DNA of 64,000 nt from Flaveria trinervia (lineage: Eukaryota > Streptophyta > Magnoliopsida > Asterales > Asteraceae). The position numbers and the translations under genes are program-made. The notes under the pieces were generated by a model. That model ran no database searches and had not been told where the DNA came from. It saw only the letters and a list, made by a program, of their open reading frames with translations. Within the stretch, counting starts at the first letter, position 1, and the number at the start of each line of letters is the position of its first letter. The stretch is taken from the NCBI GenBank assembly GCA_025506515.1, contig CM046444.1:78012589-78076588 (forward strand), in the 5' to 3' direction. Of the stretch, positions 42,259-54,105 are shown piece by piece.

Positions 42259-43100
42259 ATGACTACTACTTCTAATGACCCTCACAATACCGGTTCCTCA
42301 ACCAAGCCTCCGATAATGGTTAGGACTGAGTATAACATATGGAAACAAAGAATGCTTCATCACCTGTCTGTTAACAGTTCAGGTTGTTGGACATCTGTGG
42401 TACATGGTCCACACAAGCTTATGGTGAACAATCCGGAAACCAACCAAATGGTTCCGAAGAAGAAGGAACGATACTCAGATGAGGATCGAAAACTATTTGA
42501 GATTGATGCTAAAGCGCATGGTATTCTGGCCATGGCTCTGCCTAATGAAATCTGTTCTGGGCTTATGCATCATGAAACTGCTCATGACCTCTAGAATGCA
42601 TTGAAGGAAAATTTGGTGGAACAGATAAGGTCTTAGCAAACAACAGAGAAATCCTTGCCCAACAATATGAGACATTCTCTCATAGGAAGGGTGAGTCACT
42701 GACTCAACAGTTTGAGCATATTTCCTGTTTGATCTCTGAGCTGAAAATGGTCAAACATGAATACACTAATAGTCAGATGAAAAACAGATTCCTCATATCA
42801 CTGCCTGAGAGATGGGACACATATACCATTGTCCTACACTCCAGTGCAAATCTGAATAACCTATCTCTCACCTAACTCCATGGGAAACTGCTTACATTTA
42901 AAAGAGAGATAGAACAGAAAAGGTTGAGGTTAACCAACTAGATGCACCTGTGATCAAACCACTGAAAAGACATTCCAAGCCCAAATCCAAGGAATCCATT
43001 TCAGCACCATCTCATTTTTCATTAACTGTTAATCTGTTGATGAAAACAGACCCAAAACCAAAAAGGTTTGGGTCTCAAAACCTAACTAGTTCTTTATGAT
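42259..43100 (+). pseudogene. E7 gag, N-terminal domain, zinc-knuckle region deleted
   Basis: The start at 42259 (MTTTSNDPHNTGSSTKPP) is the same as in E5. The UBN2 domain is readable to about 42925 (LISLPERWDTYTIVL, LLTFKREIEQKR) with stops after HDL and in the middle. The text then jumps to VNQLDAPVIKPLKRHSKPK, which in E5 lies about 2 kb further on. The coiled coil, the Gln-rich part and both zinc knuckles are therefore missing. It ends in KPKRFGSQN just ahead of the protease, as in E5. Confidence 0.85.
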
Positions 43101-43735
43101 AACTGCAGGGTTCTTCAGCATGCCAAAGGAGCATCTGGTATGCAGACAGTGGAGGATCTATGCATATGACTGGGAGCAGTTTTCTTCTTAATGACTACTC
43201 TCAAGGAAAGAAGGGATTTGTTTCATTTGGAAATAATGCCAAGGGTTACATCATCGGGAAAGGATATGTGTCTAATGGAGATATCAGATTTGATGATGTT
43301 AACCATGTGGAGAATCTCAAGTATAATCTACTGAGTGTCAGTTAGATGTGTGATAAAGGGCATGTTACACTTTTCATAAGCCATAATTGCAGGATTCTGT
43401 CTTCCCAAGTTCTGAGGCTTTGACAAGGTATTGGATGACCATACTCCTGAAGGCCAACAGGATTGGAAGAGTGTATGCCTTCGATTGTCAAAGAAGATTG
43501 ATTTGAAGGGTCATCCTTGTCTGTTCTCCAAAGCCTCTCTCTCAAGAATATAAACTATGGCATAGAAGGCTGGGTCATGTTAATCTCAAAAACATGAATC
43601 AGCTGATCACACAATAGTTTAGTGAGAGGTCTACCAATAAAGGAGTTCCACTGTGATGAAACCTGCACTGCTTGTTAAAAGGAAAACAACACAAAGTCTC
43701 ATTCCCTCCTATTGAAGAACCTAAGTCCACTGCCT
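43101..43735 (+). pseudogene. E7 protease and pre-integrase
   Basis: Contains WYADSGGSMHMTGSSFLLND with the same DSGGSMHMTG variant as E5. VSFGNNAKGYIIGKGYV and LKYNLLSVS follow, then a stop where Gln is found in E5. The pre-integrase is spread over three frames (LWHRRLGHVNLKNMNQ-type text around 43560-43610). About five stops or frameshifts. Confidence 0.82.
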
Positions 43736-44330
43736 GCGCTTGCAGTTACTGCACATGGATCTATTTGGTCCTGTGAGAGTGATGAGCATGGCAAAGAAGA
43801 AATACTGTCTGGTAATTGTGGATGATTACTCCATATTGTATGGACTTTTCTTGCATTCAAAGGTTGAGGTTGCTCAGACGATTATAAACTTTGTGTTGTA
43901 TGTTGAGAAGCAGTATTCCCTATCAGTCAAGTGTATAGGAGTGATAATGGAACTGAATTCAGAAACCATACACTTGATGATTTTTATCTATCAAAAGGAA
44001 TCAAGAGGCAGTTTAGCATCCCAAGGACTCCAGAACAAAATGGAGTAGTGGAGAGAAAGAACAGGACCCTAATTGAAGCTGCAAGGTCTATGTTGGCTGA
44101 CTCTGGTTTGCCATTGACCTTTTGGGCTGAAGCTGTTAACACAGCTTGCTATGTGCAGAATAGAGTGTTAGTAAATCAAAGGTTGATGAAGACTCCATAT
44201 GAAGTTCTACATCATTTGGCTCCTCTAATTTCATTCTTCAAAGCCTTCGGGTGTCCTTGTTCATTCTCAACACAAAGGATCAACTCCATAAATTTGATCC
44301 TAAGGTGGATGTAGGGTATTTTGTAGGTTA
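43736..44330 (+). pseudogene. E7 integrase core
   Basis: LLHMDLFGPVRVMSMAKKKY, IVDDYS, then (next frame) RSDNGTEFRNHTLDDFYLSK, PEQNGVVERKNRTLIEAARS, TFWAEAVNTACYVQNRV and FFKAFGCPC. The D,D,E residues are all present in two frames. The core is otherwise well kept. Confidence 0.87.
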
Positions 44331-44700
44331 TTCATCCACTTGCAAGGCTTAGAGTCTTCAACTGTAGAAAAAAGATAGTTGAAGAAACCTTGCATGTGAA
44401 ATTCAATGATCTCCTAAGGATAAAATTCCACAAAACCCTGTGGAGTTGTTTGATCTGGACATACTGCAATATGTTCCTTATCAACCTCCAGCTATTGCAG
44501 ATCATGTGGATAAATCATCTTCTGTAGCAAGTCTTCCACCTGGTGGTACTGAAGATGATGATGATATCAGTACTCACCTTTTCAAGTTTAGTGACCAACT
44601 ACCTGAGTCTGCTAAACTTGATGTTCCTGTAGCTTCTGTAGCTCCATCCACAACAAATGCTGATGAGATTTCTGACTCCTTTACATCATTTGACAATGCC
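44331..44700 (+). pseudogene. E7 pol linker fused to ORF3 at a deletion point
   Basis: The open frame 44440-44724 carries the acidic pol linker (EDDDDISTHLFKFSDQLPES). At about 44690 it passes directly from SFTSFD into NAINLMVDS, which is ORF3 text. The same two segments lie about 2.6 kb apart in E5 (near 21465 and 18890). All of RT, RNase H, the spacer and the ORF3 start are deleted. Confidence 0.85.
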
Positions 44701-47700
44701 ATCAATCTTATGGTGGATTCCTAATACCGACCAGCCTTTCTTCTGAATCCTACCATTTACCCTGATTTCTTAACCCAGTTTTGGACCAACGTCTCTATAA
44801 TAACTGGTGAGAATGATAGCCAACTCACTCTCCAATCGTTGGTGAACCAGAAACAGGTGCTCATCACCCCCGACATCATTCGCAAAACCCTAAATTTTCA
44901 TGATGGCACCTATGTTAAAGAATACCCCAAAGGCACCACTGATATGTCTTTCATCAATAACGAGTATGCATGCGACTTAAGTGCTACAACCATACTTAAA
45001 AAGCACTTCCATGATGCTGAACGACTTATCTTTCATATGGTGAATGTATGCCTTGCATCAAAGACATCTTCTTGGGATCAGATGTCTTCCCGATGGCAAC
45101 AGGTATTGTACTCTATCTTTGAACGCTAAAATCTAAATTTTCTGAGATAGTGTTCATGGAACTAAAGGATCTGGCTCAGAACCTGTGGCAAACAGATGGC
45201 TACTTTATCCCAGGTTTGTGATGGCCATAATTTTGAATCAATTAAATCTGATGGCCTTGTTGGTCTTGGAGTCCTGCTCCAGCTGTTTTAGCTGAGGTAT
45301 ACTCCGGATGCTAAAACCAAGCAGAGGGAACCCACAGCCTCCACTTCCAGATCCAAAGTCCCCACCAAACCAAATCCAAAAAGCCCCAAAAGGTTACTTA
45401 AGGAGATGAGTCCCCTGAGGATGCCCCTGCCAAAACACAGGAAATACATATTGGTTCTAACCCCCCAGTTATGTCCAAGACTCAACTGCTGAAGCCACAC
45501 AGGTATCCTCTCAACAGCATCTGTTGCAACCACAATTGGGGATCCCACATTTCTGGAACCTATCTCAATTGAGAGGGTTACCATTGAAGAGCACCTCTCA
45601 CCCGGGTGCAATCTGCTTCAGACCAATCTCCACATGCAACCGCCCCTCAAAGCCCAACGCTGATAGTTGCTAAAGTGCTGAGTCAGTTGCATTCCTCACC
45701 CCCTCCTAGAAACCACTTACCACTAGGAATACCTCAACCATTGAGGGGGAGGACCAAAATGCTTGTGATAACTCACAGCACAGGGGTTACAATGTCAATC
45801 TCCAAGTGTAGAAACGGAGGTTAGAACATCTGGTAAGGCTGCCGCTTCTACTGATTCAGCAAATGATCAGGATGAAGTTGGTAACATCCATAAGACCTTA
45901 CCAGAGGCAACTGCCAATGAAGGACATAGTCCTGAGCCAGGAAGTCCCCAGTACCAAGAACAAGTGGCAGATGCTTCTACTGATCTACACTCAGCGCATG
46001 TACATCCTGATTCAATCAGGAGGTCAGGTGATTCAGCATAGACTGATGATGACCTAGGCTTTTTCTATGATGTATTAGCCCATAATACCATCCTAGAGAC
46101 TGAGGTGAGCAGGCTCAAAGAGCTGCTAGCCAAAATGTCTCAGGATCAAAGTCCATCTACCCTAAACACCCCACAGATGGCACCTACAATTGAAGGTTCA
46201 CCAACACTGAGCCTACACACTTAACTGAGCCACCAGCCACTGCTTTTGGCACCACCTCTCAGGGACAGAACCCCTCTGAGCAGATGGTTGCTATCTTTCA
46301 AAACTCCTTACCTCTCATCACTCCATCATCACTGACATAGTGCTAAAGCCATTGATGAGAAGATCCTCAAATCTACAAATCCTCATTGATGATGTTGTTC
46401 ACAAATCTCTTTCTGCCTTTCAAGCCCCTGATCCCAATGCAACCAAAAAGGGGGAGACTTCCAAGTCTAAGGCAGTGAAAGAAAAGAAAAGAAAAAGAGT
46501 TGATTATGAGAAAGAACCTGCAAAAGAGAAGGAGGTGGAGAAAGAACTGATCTCAGAATAGCTGATCACAGATAAAGAGAAGGAAGATCAGCTGATCACA
46601 TATAAAAGAAAGAAAAGTGCTGAGTCAAAAGCTGATGAAGATAAATCCTTAGAAGATCTTGTCAAAGATGCTGATGAAGCTCACAGTAGATCCATGGATA
46701 AAATTATAGATCAGCTCTTTCGACAAGGTCTTGACACAGCCACACTAGACACTGAGATCAAAAGGCTAGAAATAGAAGAGATTCAAGCTAGATGGGCTGG
46801 TTATAGTGTGTTGGAAAGGGAAAGATTGGAGATAATGATCAGATTCATTGCCAAATACCTTGGAAGATCATTGATAGAGATAAAGGCCTGGTCCAGAGAC
46901 AGTATCTTGGAGATAACCAAGAAAATCTGCTCTGCTGGAGGCTATAATAAAGGGTTGATCATCGAAGCACTGGATGAAGCAGGTGCAGGGAAGAGAACTG
47001 AAATGACAAAGCTCTCCAAAACCAAACTCATCACCAAAATGCTAGATCAGTCTTCTCAAACTCCCACTCAAACACAACCCTCATCTCTAAAATCTCCCAA
47101 ATCTATCCCTAAACCAAAGCCACTCACAACTCAACCCACAAAAAATCCCTTTACCCCAAAACCACCTCAAACCTTACCTAGTGATACACCAGAAGGAGGA
47201 GAAGGTTGTGGAGGGTAGAAGAAGATGAAGAAGAGGATGATGATGAAGATTGTCTGCCAATCTCTGCTGTTCTCAACCTTAAAACACCTGAGCACACAAG
47301 TCAACAAGTGATTACACCTGACTTGCAAATGCAGAAGGTGAAGGTAAAGATTGAAGAAGCAGAACAGCAGAAGCAGCACAATGAGTAGTTTCTCAAGATG
47401 GTTGACAAGGATTTCCCTTAGTCCTCATCCATTCAAGAAATGAAGAAACAGGCTCTGAGGCTATACACTCTTAGACATACTTTTCAACATCAAAGAGAAA
47501 GAGTGCGGATCTGGCCAGACCCCAGGGTAAGTTCTAGAATTCATAAGAAGAATATACCAAGTAGATATCATGGCCAAGTGAAGAAGACCTTGAATGCTGC
47601 AATTACGTTGGCCATGTTAGTCTCACCCTGGGAAATCATTGAAGAATTCAAGAGAGCTCACAACTCCAAGACAACCCCTCAATCTATTCTTGAGAAAAAT

Positions 47701-47970
47701 GATCAAGAAGGGGTGTTATACAAAAGACTTGAAGATCTTCAGAAGAGTGAACTCCAGTTGTTGCTTGAAGGCTCTCACCCTGATGAATTTGCTTACAGAG
47801 AGATAACAACTGTGGAGTTGAAAAATGGAAAGACATTGAGATACCTGTCTGAGTATTATGGTCCAGAGTTCTTCTTCGAGGGAGAAGTAGAAGAACTCAC
47901 CAAGGAGGAACAAGTTGTTCTCCTTGAGGCCTATGCTAGTGAGTCTTATAGACTCATTAATGGGAATTAG
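44701..47970 (+). pseudogene. E7 ORF3, longest copy in the window
   Basis: Function unknown. The ORF3 start is deleted. Order: LTQFWTN (FW motif); QVLITPDIIRKTLNFHDGT; KKHFHDAERLIFHMVNVCLA; WLLYPRFVMAI in another frame near 45190; a Pro/Lys linker; an acidic Ser/Thr-rich part; FFYDVLAHNTILETEVSRL (coiled-coil-like); PNATKKGETSKSKAVKEKKR (basic); a long charged helical part (46694-47218) absent from E5; an acidic run (47216-47250, EEDEEEDDDED); and the C-terminal module LRLYTLRHTFQHQRERVRIW through ESYRLINGN, ending at 47970. About eight breaks. The best open pieces are 46694-47218 and 47440-47970. Confidence 0.7.
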
Positions 47971-48160
47971 GTTTCATGGTTGGGACAAGACTCTGTGTCT
48001 AGTTCCCCAAGACAGAGTTCCCTTCCATACTTAGCCAATCAAAAGATTAGAAACCTTTTCCCGGCCTGTGCTTAACTGATTACCTCTGAAGCTGATCAAG
48101 AGGGTGTTTCTGCCAAGAATAAGTGGGATCATCAATAAGTTTAGAGGTTTTGGCTGCATT
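47971..48160 (+). other. E7 ORF3 to polypurine tract interval
   Basis: About 190 bp non-coding, homologous to 16325-16525 (minus strand) of E5. No motif recognised. Confidence 0.7.
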
Positions 48161-48175
48161 GGTTCAGGGGGAGTT
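48161..48175 (+). other. E7 polypurine tract
   Basis: GGTTCAGGGGGAGTT, identical to that of E5, directly before TGTTGGACC. Confidence 0.92.
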
Positions 48176-48964
48176 TGTTGGACCAAAGAACCAATGAGCC
48201 TGATCAGAAAAACCTCTAAGTCCCACAGACATTACAACTGCTGAAGAAGATCACAACAGCTGAAGACATTAGCTGATTACAAGGTCTGAAGACAAAGTCT
48301 GAAGACAAGATCTGAAGACTCTACTAAGACAAGTCTGAAAGTAAAGTACTGAAGACAAAGTCTGAAAAGAAGACGAAGATAAAGTCTGAAAGTAAGTACT
48401 GAAGACAAAGTCTGAAAGTAAAGTACTGAAGACAAAGTCTGAAGCTATCAGCTGAAGACAAAGTCTGAAAGTAAAAGTGTGAAGAACAAAGACTGAAGAC
48501 CAAAGTGATAGTAGTTGTCACAACAGCTGAAGTTATTAACTTCAGTATTGTGATGATTTCCTTTCAGTACTTGTAATTTACTTTTCAGTAGTTACAGTTT
48601 CAGTAGTTGTAGTTCAGTAGTTTATATTTTTGTACTTAGCATTCTCTGAGATGTAATCAGTAGTTCAGAACATTCTCAGTAGTTGCATAGTTTCAGTAGT
48701 TTGAATAATTCTGTTAGATGTCACTATCAAGTGACATCAGCAGACGTCGCATTCCTTATAAAGGAATGTTGACCTAGTTGTAATGTGTGACATTGAGCCA
48801 CCACGAAAGCATATGAATGAAATATCTTTTGCAGAATTCTCTCTTTCTATAACGTTTACTGTTACATTGAATATCAATTGTGTTCTTGTGAATTGTTTAA
48901 TTCATCGTTCGAATTCCGCTGCAATATTCTCTAATTAATCAAACTTAGATCACTGATCCTAACA
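48176..48964 (+). repeat. E7 3' LTR
   Basis: 789 bp. Matches 41261-42029 with scattered substitutions and indels, a few percent by eye. Ends GATCCTAACA before GGAAC. Confidence 0.93.
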
Positions 48965-48969
48965 GGAAC

Positions 48970-51559
48970 TCACCACCTTCACTCGTCTTGATGTGTCTTA
49001 TCAGCTCTAGTGTCCTTCGTTGCCTCTGGTTAATCTTCAGCACCTCCTGCAACAACTTCCTCGGAGGCTTCAGCACATGATTCTCCATGGTTTCCTCCTG
49101 CTTCACGAGCCCCTTCGAGATGAGCACTTGCTCACTCAAACTGCTTGGCCAAATCTTGTATATCCATGTTTAGGTCATATTGGGCCCTTACTCTCTTGGC
49201 TAATCTGTTCACCTCTGCCCTCATACCTCTGCTCTTGTTTGCTACAGTCATAAAGAGACTGGCTTCCTTCCTCGTTTCCTCACTTGCACATGCTTTGATA
49301 TGATTCTCGCAAAGAACCAACAGGTCTTCATCAAAGAAGCTAAAAACTTCCACCGGATCAAAGACTTTGAACTCAGCACCATTCTTCACTCTAATGATTG
49401 CCTCCCCTGCATTGTTATCATAAAACCACTTTTCAAAGTTTTGTAGTTGTTGGGGGAGGGGATCTGCTAGTCTGACCCTGTTCATGGTCTTTGGGGGTTT
49501 CACCCTTAGTACAATCCTTCCCTTCCCAGTCTCCCAATCCTTATCTCTTTTTGATCGTTTCCTCTCAGGCTTCATATATCCGAAAGATTCAAAGTTGTCA
49601 TTTAGACCGTTCTAAATCTCTTTCTCCAAAAGTGTGGCCCGTTCGCTCAGATGTGCATTTAGAAGTGGTAGAGCCGCCAACTGCCTAATATCGCATTTAT
49701 GCAAGGTCTTAAATGCCTTCCTCTTATGCAAGTAGCTAATACCACCCCCTCCCCTCTTTGTCATGAACATTTTAAGGCCGGAGTTATAGCACCAACTTAT
49801 AATCTTCTTATCAGCCTTCTTCTTACTCAACCCTTCCATATGTTGGAAAAGGGGAGTTATTTCTTCTGGCTCCCTCTATTTGACAAACCATTCAACTCTA
49901 TCCATGTCAAACACATCTTCATCATTCTCTCCCTTCTTGGCTACATAAATTAGCGGCCTCTCATCAACTTCATACAACTCAAGTTCAGAATCATAGTTTA
50001 CAAGTTGTTTATCATTCTCTTCTTTATCAACTAGTCTCTTTTCTTTCTCACCATCTCGGTCCACCGACTTCTCCCTCACCACTTCTTCCCTAACCAGATC
50101 CTTCTTAACAACAAGTCCCATGTTTATAAACCCAACCTCCAGAACTTCCTCTTCATTCTCCGTTCCTGCATCTTCATTTCTTACTTTACAATCTTCAGCA
50201 TCAGCAGTTACTGCACCAGATGTGCCATCTCCTGCCCTAGATGAAGTACCCATGTTCAGGAACGGGTACTTTGAAGTATCAGTCAAATCATCTAACTCAG
50301 ATTAACTTAGTTGATTAGGCAGGCTGGCAGCAGCTTTCACTTGGGTAATCTCCTTAAACAACTTTTTCTGCAGACAGTTTTGATCAACAAGCATCTTCTT
50401 CATTCCATCTATCACCTCATCTTTTGCATTTCTTGTATCTCTTGGTTGGTGAGCTTAGTCTTTATCATGCTCAATTCGTTTGCCAGAGAACTATAAAGGT
50501 TGAGAATCATATCTTCATCTAAGTTTCCTCTTTCTTCCCTCTTCTCAGTGAACGCTTGATGTCTCTATTTAGTTCGCCTCTCTGAATCTGCTGTATGAGC
50601 TTTCTTCTTTGATCTCTTCTCCTTTTCTATCCTTATCTCTTCAGCTCTTTCATTTATATCTTCTTCAAAATCATAATCTTTCTCTTTAGCATATCTCTTT
50701 CTTTTCTTGGTTGCATCAGATTGTTGTGCCCTGGTTTCTTCAGCTGTTTTATTCTCAGATTCATCCACTCGTCTAATGTAGTTCCATCTCTCTGGTGGGT
50801 ACATGTTTTCCCAAAGATAGTTGATCTTCCTACTAAAATCATGGCGAATAGCACAACAGTCAGCAAAGATACGAGGATTCATTTGAACCAGCCTTTTCAC
50901 CTCCCCGTGTTTTGGCACATTTGGTATGAGGTCATCAAAGATCATTTGAAGAAATCGAGGATACAACAACCATTTATCTTTCTTCAAGGCCATCACATTT
51001 TCAGCCATGCAGGCGAATATCAGTCTAGCTATGTTAGCCTTCTTTCCTTTGTAGCACAACACCATTGCTTTAGCCCATTCAATGTTTAGCCTATCTGATC
51101 CACCTTTACGGTGATCTAGACACATGATGAAGATGTGAGCAATAAATCTCCATTCCTTAGAGAGAAATGACTTCTTGATCTCCTTATGAGAACCAAAAGC
51201 TAGCCCCTCATAACCCATGCTTTTGAATGCTTCAAACACCTCTGTATCAGACATAGAAACCTCTTCACCAGAATCTTCCTCTAGCCTTAGAATCCTCAAA
51301 ACTATCTCTGCAGTAATGGTCAACTCGTGCTCTAAGACTTTGGCAGTAATTCTTTGAGTATTTCCTCTTGTATCATATTCAGCAGATCTCCAGAAATCTC
51401 TGGTTTGAAGATCATAAATGGTGGTGGTATGAGATATAGTATAAGCAATGGGAGATCTTTGCAGCCATCTAATACAGTCTCTAAACTCGACGGATTTCGA
51501 ATGTGTATCATCCAAAATAGAGTGATGTTATTTCTCTCATCGAACTTTAGATTTGCCAT
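48970..51559 (-). pseudogene. E8 ORF3
   Basis: Function unknown. The start at 51559 (MANLKFDERNNITLF) is followed within about 15 codons by a one-base frameshift into the long frame 50565-51515. That frame holds TRDFWRS (FW motif), ITAEIVLRILRLEEDS, WRFIAHIFIMCLDHRKGG, WLLYPRFLQMIFDDL (YPRF) and a basic tail SDATKKRKRYAKEKDYDFEE. The acidic frame 49876-50286 follows, then the C-terminal module: ADKKIISWCYNSGLKMF (49612-49839), RVKPPKTMN and EFKVFDPVEVFSFFDEDLLV (49132-49575), and RTLELIRHIKTSEGGEF, cut by E7. The N-terminal frame of 316 codons is the most intact ORF3 piece here. KKRKR could be a nuclear localisation signal (inference). Confidence 0.72.
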
Positions 51560-51659
51560 TTAAACCTGAGAAACAGATGAAATAGATTAGAATAAAGTGA
51601 TAAGAATGGATACATAAGAAAGAATAAAGAAAAATAATAATAAAATTAAAAAATAAATT

Positions 51660-52330
51660 CGCTTGCTGAAAATATAGTTTCGCAGGATGAGATTTTAGTT
51701 TCAGCAGGCGAAAGAATAGTTTCGCTACCGAGAACACATCAGATTCGCTCAACCAGAAATGTAGTTTCACAGGCCGAAACTATAGTTTTGGCACTGCGAA
51801 ATTAAAGATTAGTCAGCGAAACTGTTAAGTTCGCTCGGACAGCATAACCTTATAGTTTCGCTGAGAAATTAAGAACTTTCGTTCAGTTTCGCTGGACAAT
51901 CGGTAGTTTCGCTGGATGAACAGCGAAGTCACTGAAATGTCTCGATCAAAAGTACCCACAATGTGATATTATTAACAAGATTAAGTGATTGTCATGAGGT
52001 TGAAACTCACTTGCGAATAGGAATCAACGAACAATCATAAGAAATAACACAATATCACATAAATGCAAGAGAGAGTCACCGAAAAGCCCTAAGGAGTAGT
52101 ACAGGACGAAAGTGCAAAAGTGAGAGTATAATTTCGCAAAATGACTTAAATAGCTTATAGTTTCGCAACGAGCGAAACTATAGTTTCACTAGACGAATTT
52201 ATAGTTTCGCTAAGGCGAAGTTACAATTTCCTCAGATAAAACCTAGATCAAAATGACATCGCATGGGATGAGAATGAGCGAAATTGCAATTTCGTCTAGC
52301 GAAACAAATAGCGAAATTATAGTTTCGCTG
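51660..52330. repeat. AAACTATAGTTT palindrome cluster of E8
   Basis: Perfect AAACTATAGTTT at 51777-51788 and 52175-52186 (the latter within GCGAAACTATAGTTTCAC), plus many ATAGTTTCGC half sites in both orientations. The same motif is in both E8 LTRs and the gag leader. Confidence 0.88.
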
Positions 52331-52331
52331 A

Positions 52332-52334
<3 letters not shown>

Positions 52335-52374
<40 letters not shown>

Positions 52375-52390
52375 TATTTATTTATTATTT
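52335..52390. repeat. TTA/TTTA microsatellite
   Basis: About twelve TTA units followed by TTTA units and a poly-T run. Confidence 0.9.
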
Positions 52391-52901
52391 TTTTTAACAT
52401 CAAGCAACCATAACTGAGAATTAAATTGATGAAAGATCACATCCTCAAGACATGTATTAGCACAGAGATGAATTTAGTCATCGACCGACAATGAGATCAT
52501 ACCGATAACTTAATCTAATCACAGTCTTTGAAAGATTTTGAAATTCTCAAACAGATCAATAATGATTGCTGATATGTTTGTCCACTTAAACTCATGCCCT
52601 ATCTTTTTCAACAAACAACAAATGATTCGTTAAGGTTCGATTAAATACTTTAGAATGCTAGGACCCCATAATCATTTGGCGAAAACCTCACCCAACCTTA
52701 GGATTTCTTGAATTTTGTTATGATCTTTATAGAGCAAGGCGTGTGCATTAGTGTGCAAGTGATTATCGACAGAATATTGCATTTGTGATGAATTCATCAT
52801 TTAAATGATTTGACACAACTTACACCAAGATAGTGATAGCTCCAGGTCTATACTCACGTATAACAGAGGAGATCACCATTTAAATATGGTGCCGATAAGA
52901 G

Positions 52902-53018
52902 CTCCAGGTCAGTACTACCGTACAACAGAGGAGATCATCACTCCAGGTCAGTACTACCGTACAGCAGAGGAGATCATCACTCCAGGTCAGTACTACCGTA
53001 CAACAGAGGAGATTAGCA
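52902..53018. repeat. 39-bp tandem repeat, three copies
   Basis: Units at 52902-52940, 52941-52979 and 52980-53018, each beginning CTCCAGGTCAGTACTACCGT. A diverged fourth copy begins at 52840. The unit length is a multiple of three, so the open frames here (52880-53119, both strands) are an artefact of the repeat. Confidence 0.92.
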
Positions 53019-53454
53019 CAAGTACAAGACACAAATATACAGGACAAGAGCCAAAGATCAATTCTCAATCCATTTTTTTCTGGGACTCGGTTTTCCTGCA
53101 GACCAAAATGATCACGTAAATCCAGACATCCTTAAGTAGAGATTTTAATTTAAATCATATTGCTGCTGTATACTATATTCTTCAGGTTGAGTCTACCAAG
53201 CAAATCATTAAAGAATTTGTTTGTTTTTCTTTTATTTGCAATTAAAAATAAGATGTAAATCAAATCACAACATCAGTTACAATCATTTCTCATTTTAAGT
53301 ACCAGTCATGCATAAATGAACATATCTGGAAGATAGAATCATTTCTCGTCATTTCAAATTCAACACCCCGATTATTTATTTACTCCCCCAAAATTTTATT
53401 TTAAAAAGATATTATTATTAAGATTATTATTACTATTAATATTATTATATATAC

Positions 53455-53465
53455 ATATACATACA

Positions 53466-53507
<42 letters not shown>
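53455..53507. repeat. TA dinucleotide microsatellite
   Basis: TATATACATA variants followed by about 17 TA units. Confidence 0.9.
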
Positions 53508-53510
<3 letters not shown>

Positions 53511-53555
53511 TTAAAGAAAATTTTATAAGAGAAAAGAAAGAGGTTTAAAAGGATA

Positions 53556-54105
53556 TTACCCTAGCATAGAGATCAATTCATAAAAGCAAGGTTTATCAAA
53601 AGTTTTTGTGAAAAGATCCGCCTTTTGAATTTTTGTGTCAATGGGATCGATAAAACCCTTTTCTTGGGCATCACAAATTGCATGAATCTGTGTTTCGATG
53701 TGCTTGGTTCGAGAAAGATGAATAGGATTTTTAGCGATCCCGATGGCTGCTTCGTTGTCACAAAACAACGGCGTGTGGAGAAGTTGATTCCATAATCAAT
53801 CATCTGGTGTTGTATCCAAAGGACTTGGGAACAACAGCTAGAGGCAGCAATGTATTCTGCTTCCCCTGTAGAAAGGGAAACATTGGTTTGTTTCTTGCTC
53901 TTCCATGACACCAAACAATTGCCCAGGTATTGACACCCCCAGTCACCGAATTTCTGTTTAACCTACAACTATTAGAATCACTGTAAGAATAAGCATGTAA
54001 ATCAAAATTTCCTCCATATGAATACCATAGACCTAAACGAGATGAGCCTTTGAGATAACAAAAATTTCTCTTAACAGCCTTCTTATGAGACTCCTTTGGG
54101 GCCAA
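53556..54105 (-). pseudogene. E8 RNase H
   Basis: APKESHKKAVKRNFCYLKGS, then LHAYSYSDSNSCRLNRNSVTGG, where the first catalytic Asp region reads SDSNS in place of SDSDYAG. VSWKSKKQTNVSLSTGEAEY has the catalytic Glu. FCDNEAAIGIAKNPIHLSR has the CDN Asp in the next frame. KHIETQIHAICDAQEKG and ADLFTKTFDKPCFYELI follow, with the stop at 53556. One frameshift near 53770 and altered text near 53925 break it. Confidence 0.85.

Larger units (their letters stand above)
41261..48964 (+). mobile_element. E7: deletion derivative of the E5 family, lacking RT
   Basis: 7.7 kb, flanked by GGAAC (41256-41260 and 48965-48969). The LTRs (769 and 789 bp), primer site and polypurine tract match the E5 family. 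The internal region carries gag N-terminus, protease, integrase and ORF3. The gag zinc-knuckle region, RT and RNase H are missing. It would be non-autonomous. It inserted close to the 3' end of E8 ORF3. Confidence 0.93.
51560..53555 (-). other. E8 spacer between RNase H and ORF3
   Basis: 2 kb of non-coding DNA. It holds the palindrome cluster (51660-52330), a TTA microsatellite, a 39-bp tandem repeat and a TA microsatellite. Between these I see no gene. Confidence 0.8.

Noticed and set aside
52880..53119. Protein-coding repeat on both strands
   Set aside because: Produced by a 39-bp tandem repeat whose length is a multiple of three.
53455..53507. Origin or matrix-attachment signal
   Set aside because: A plain TA microsatellite with no further supporting feature.
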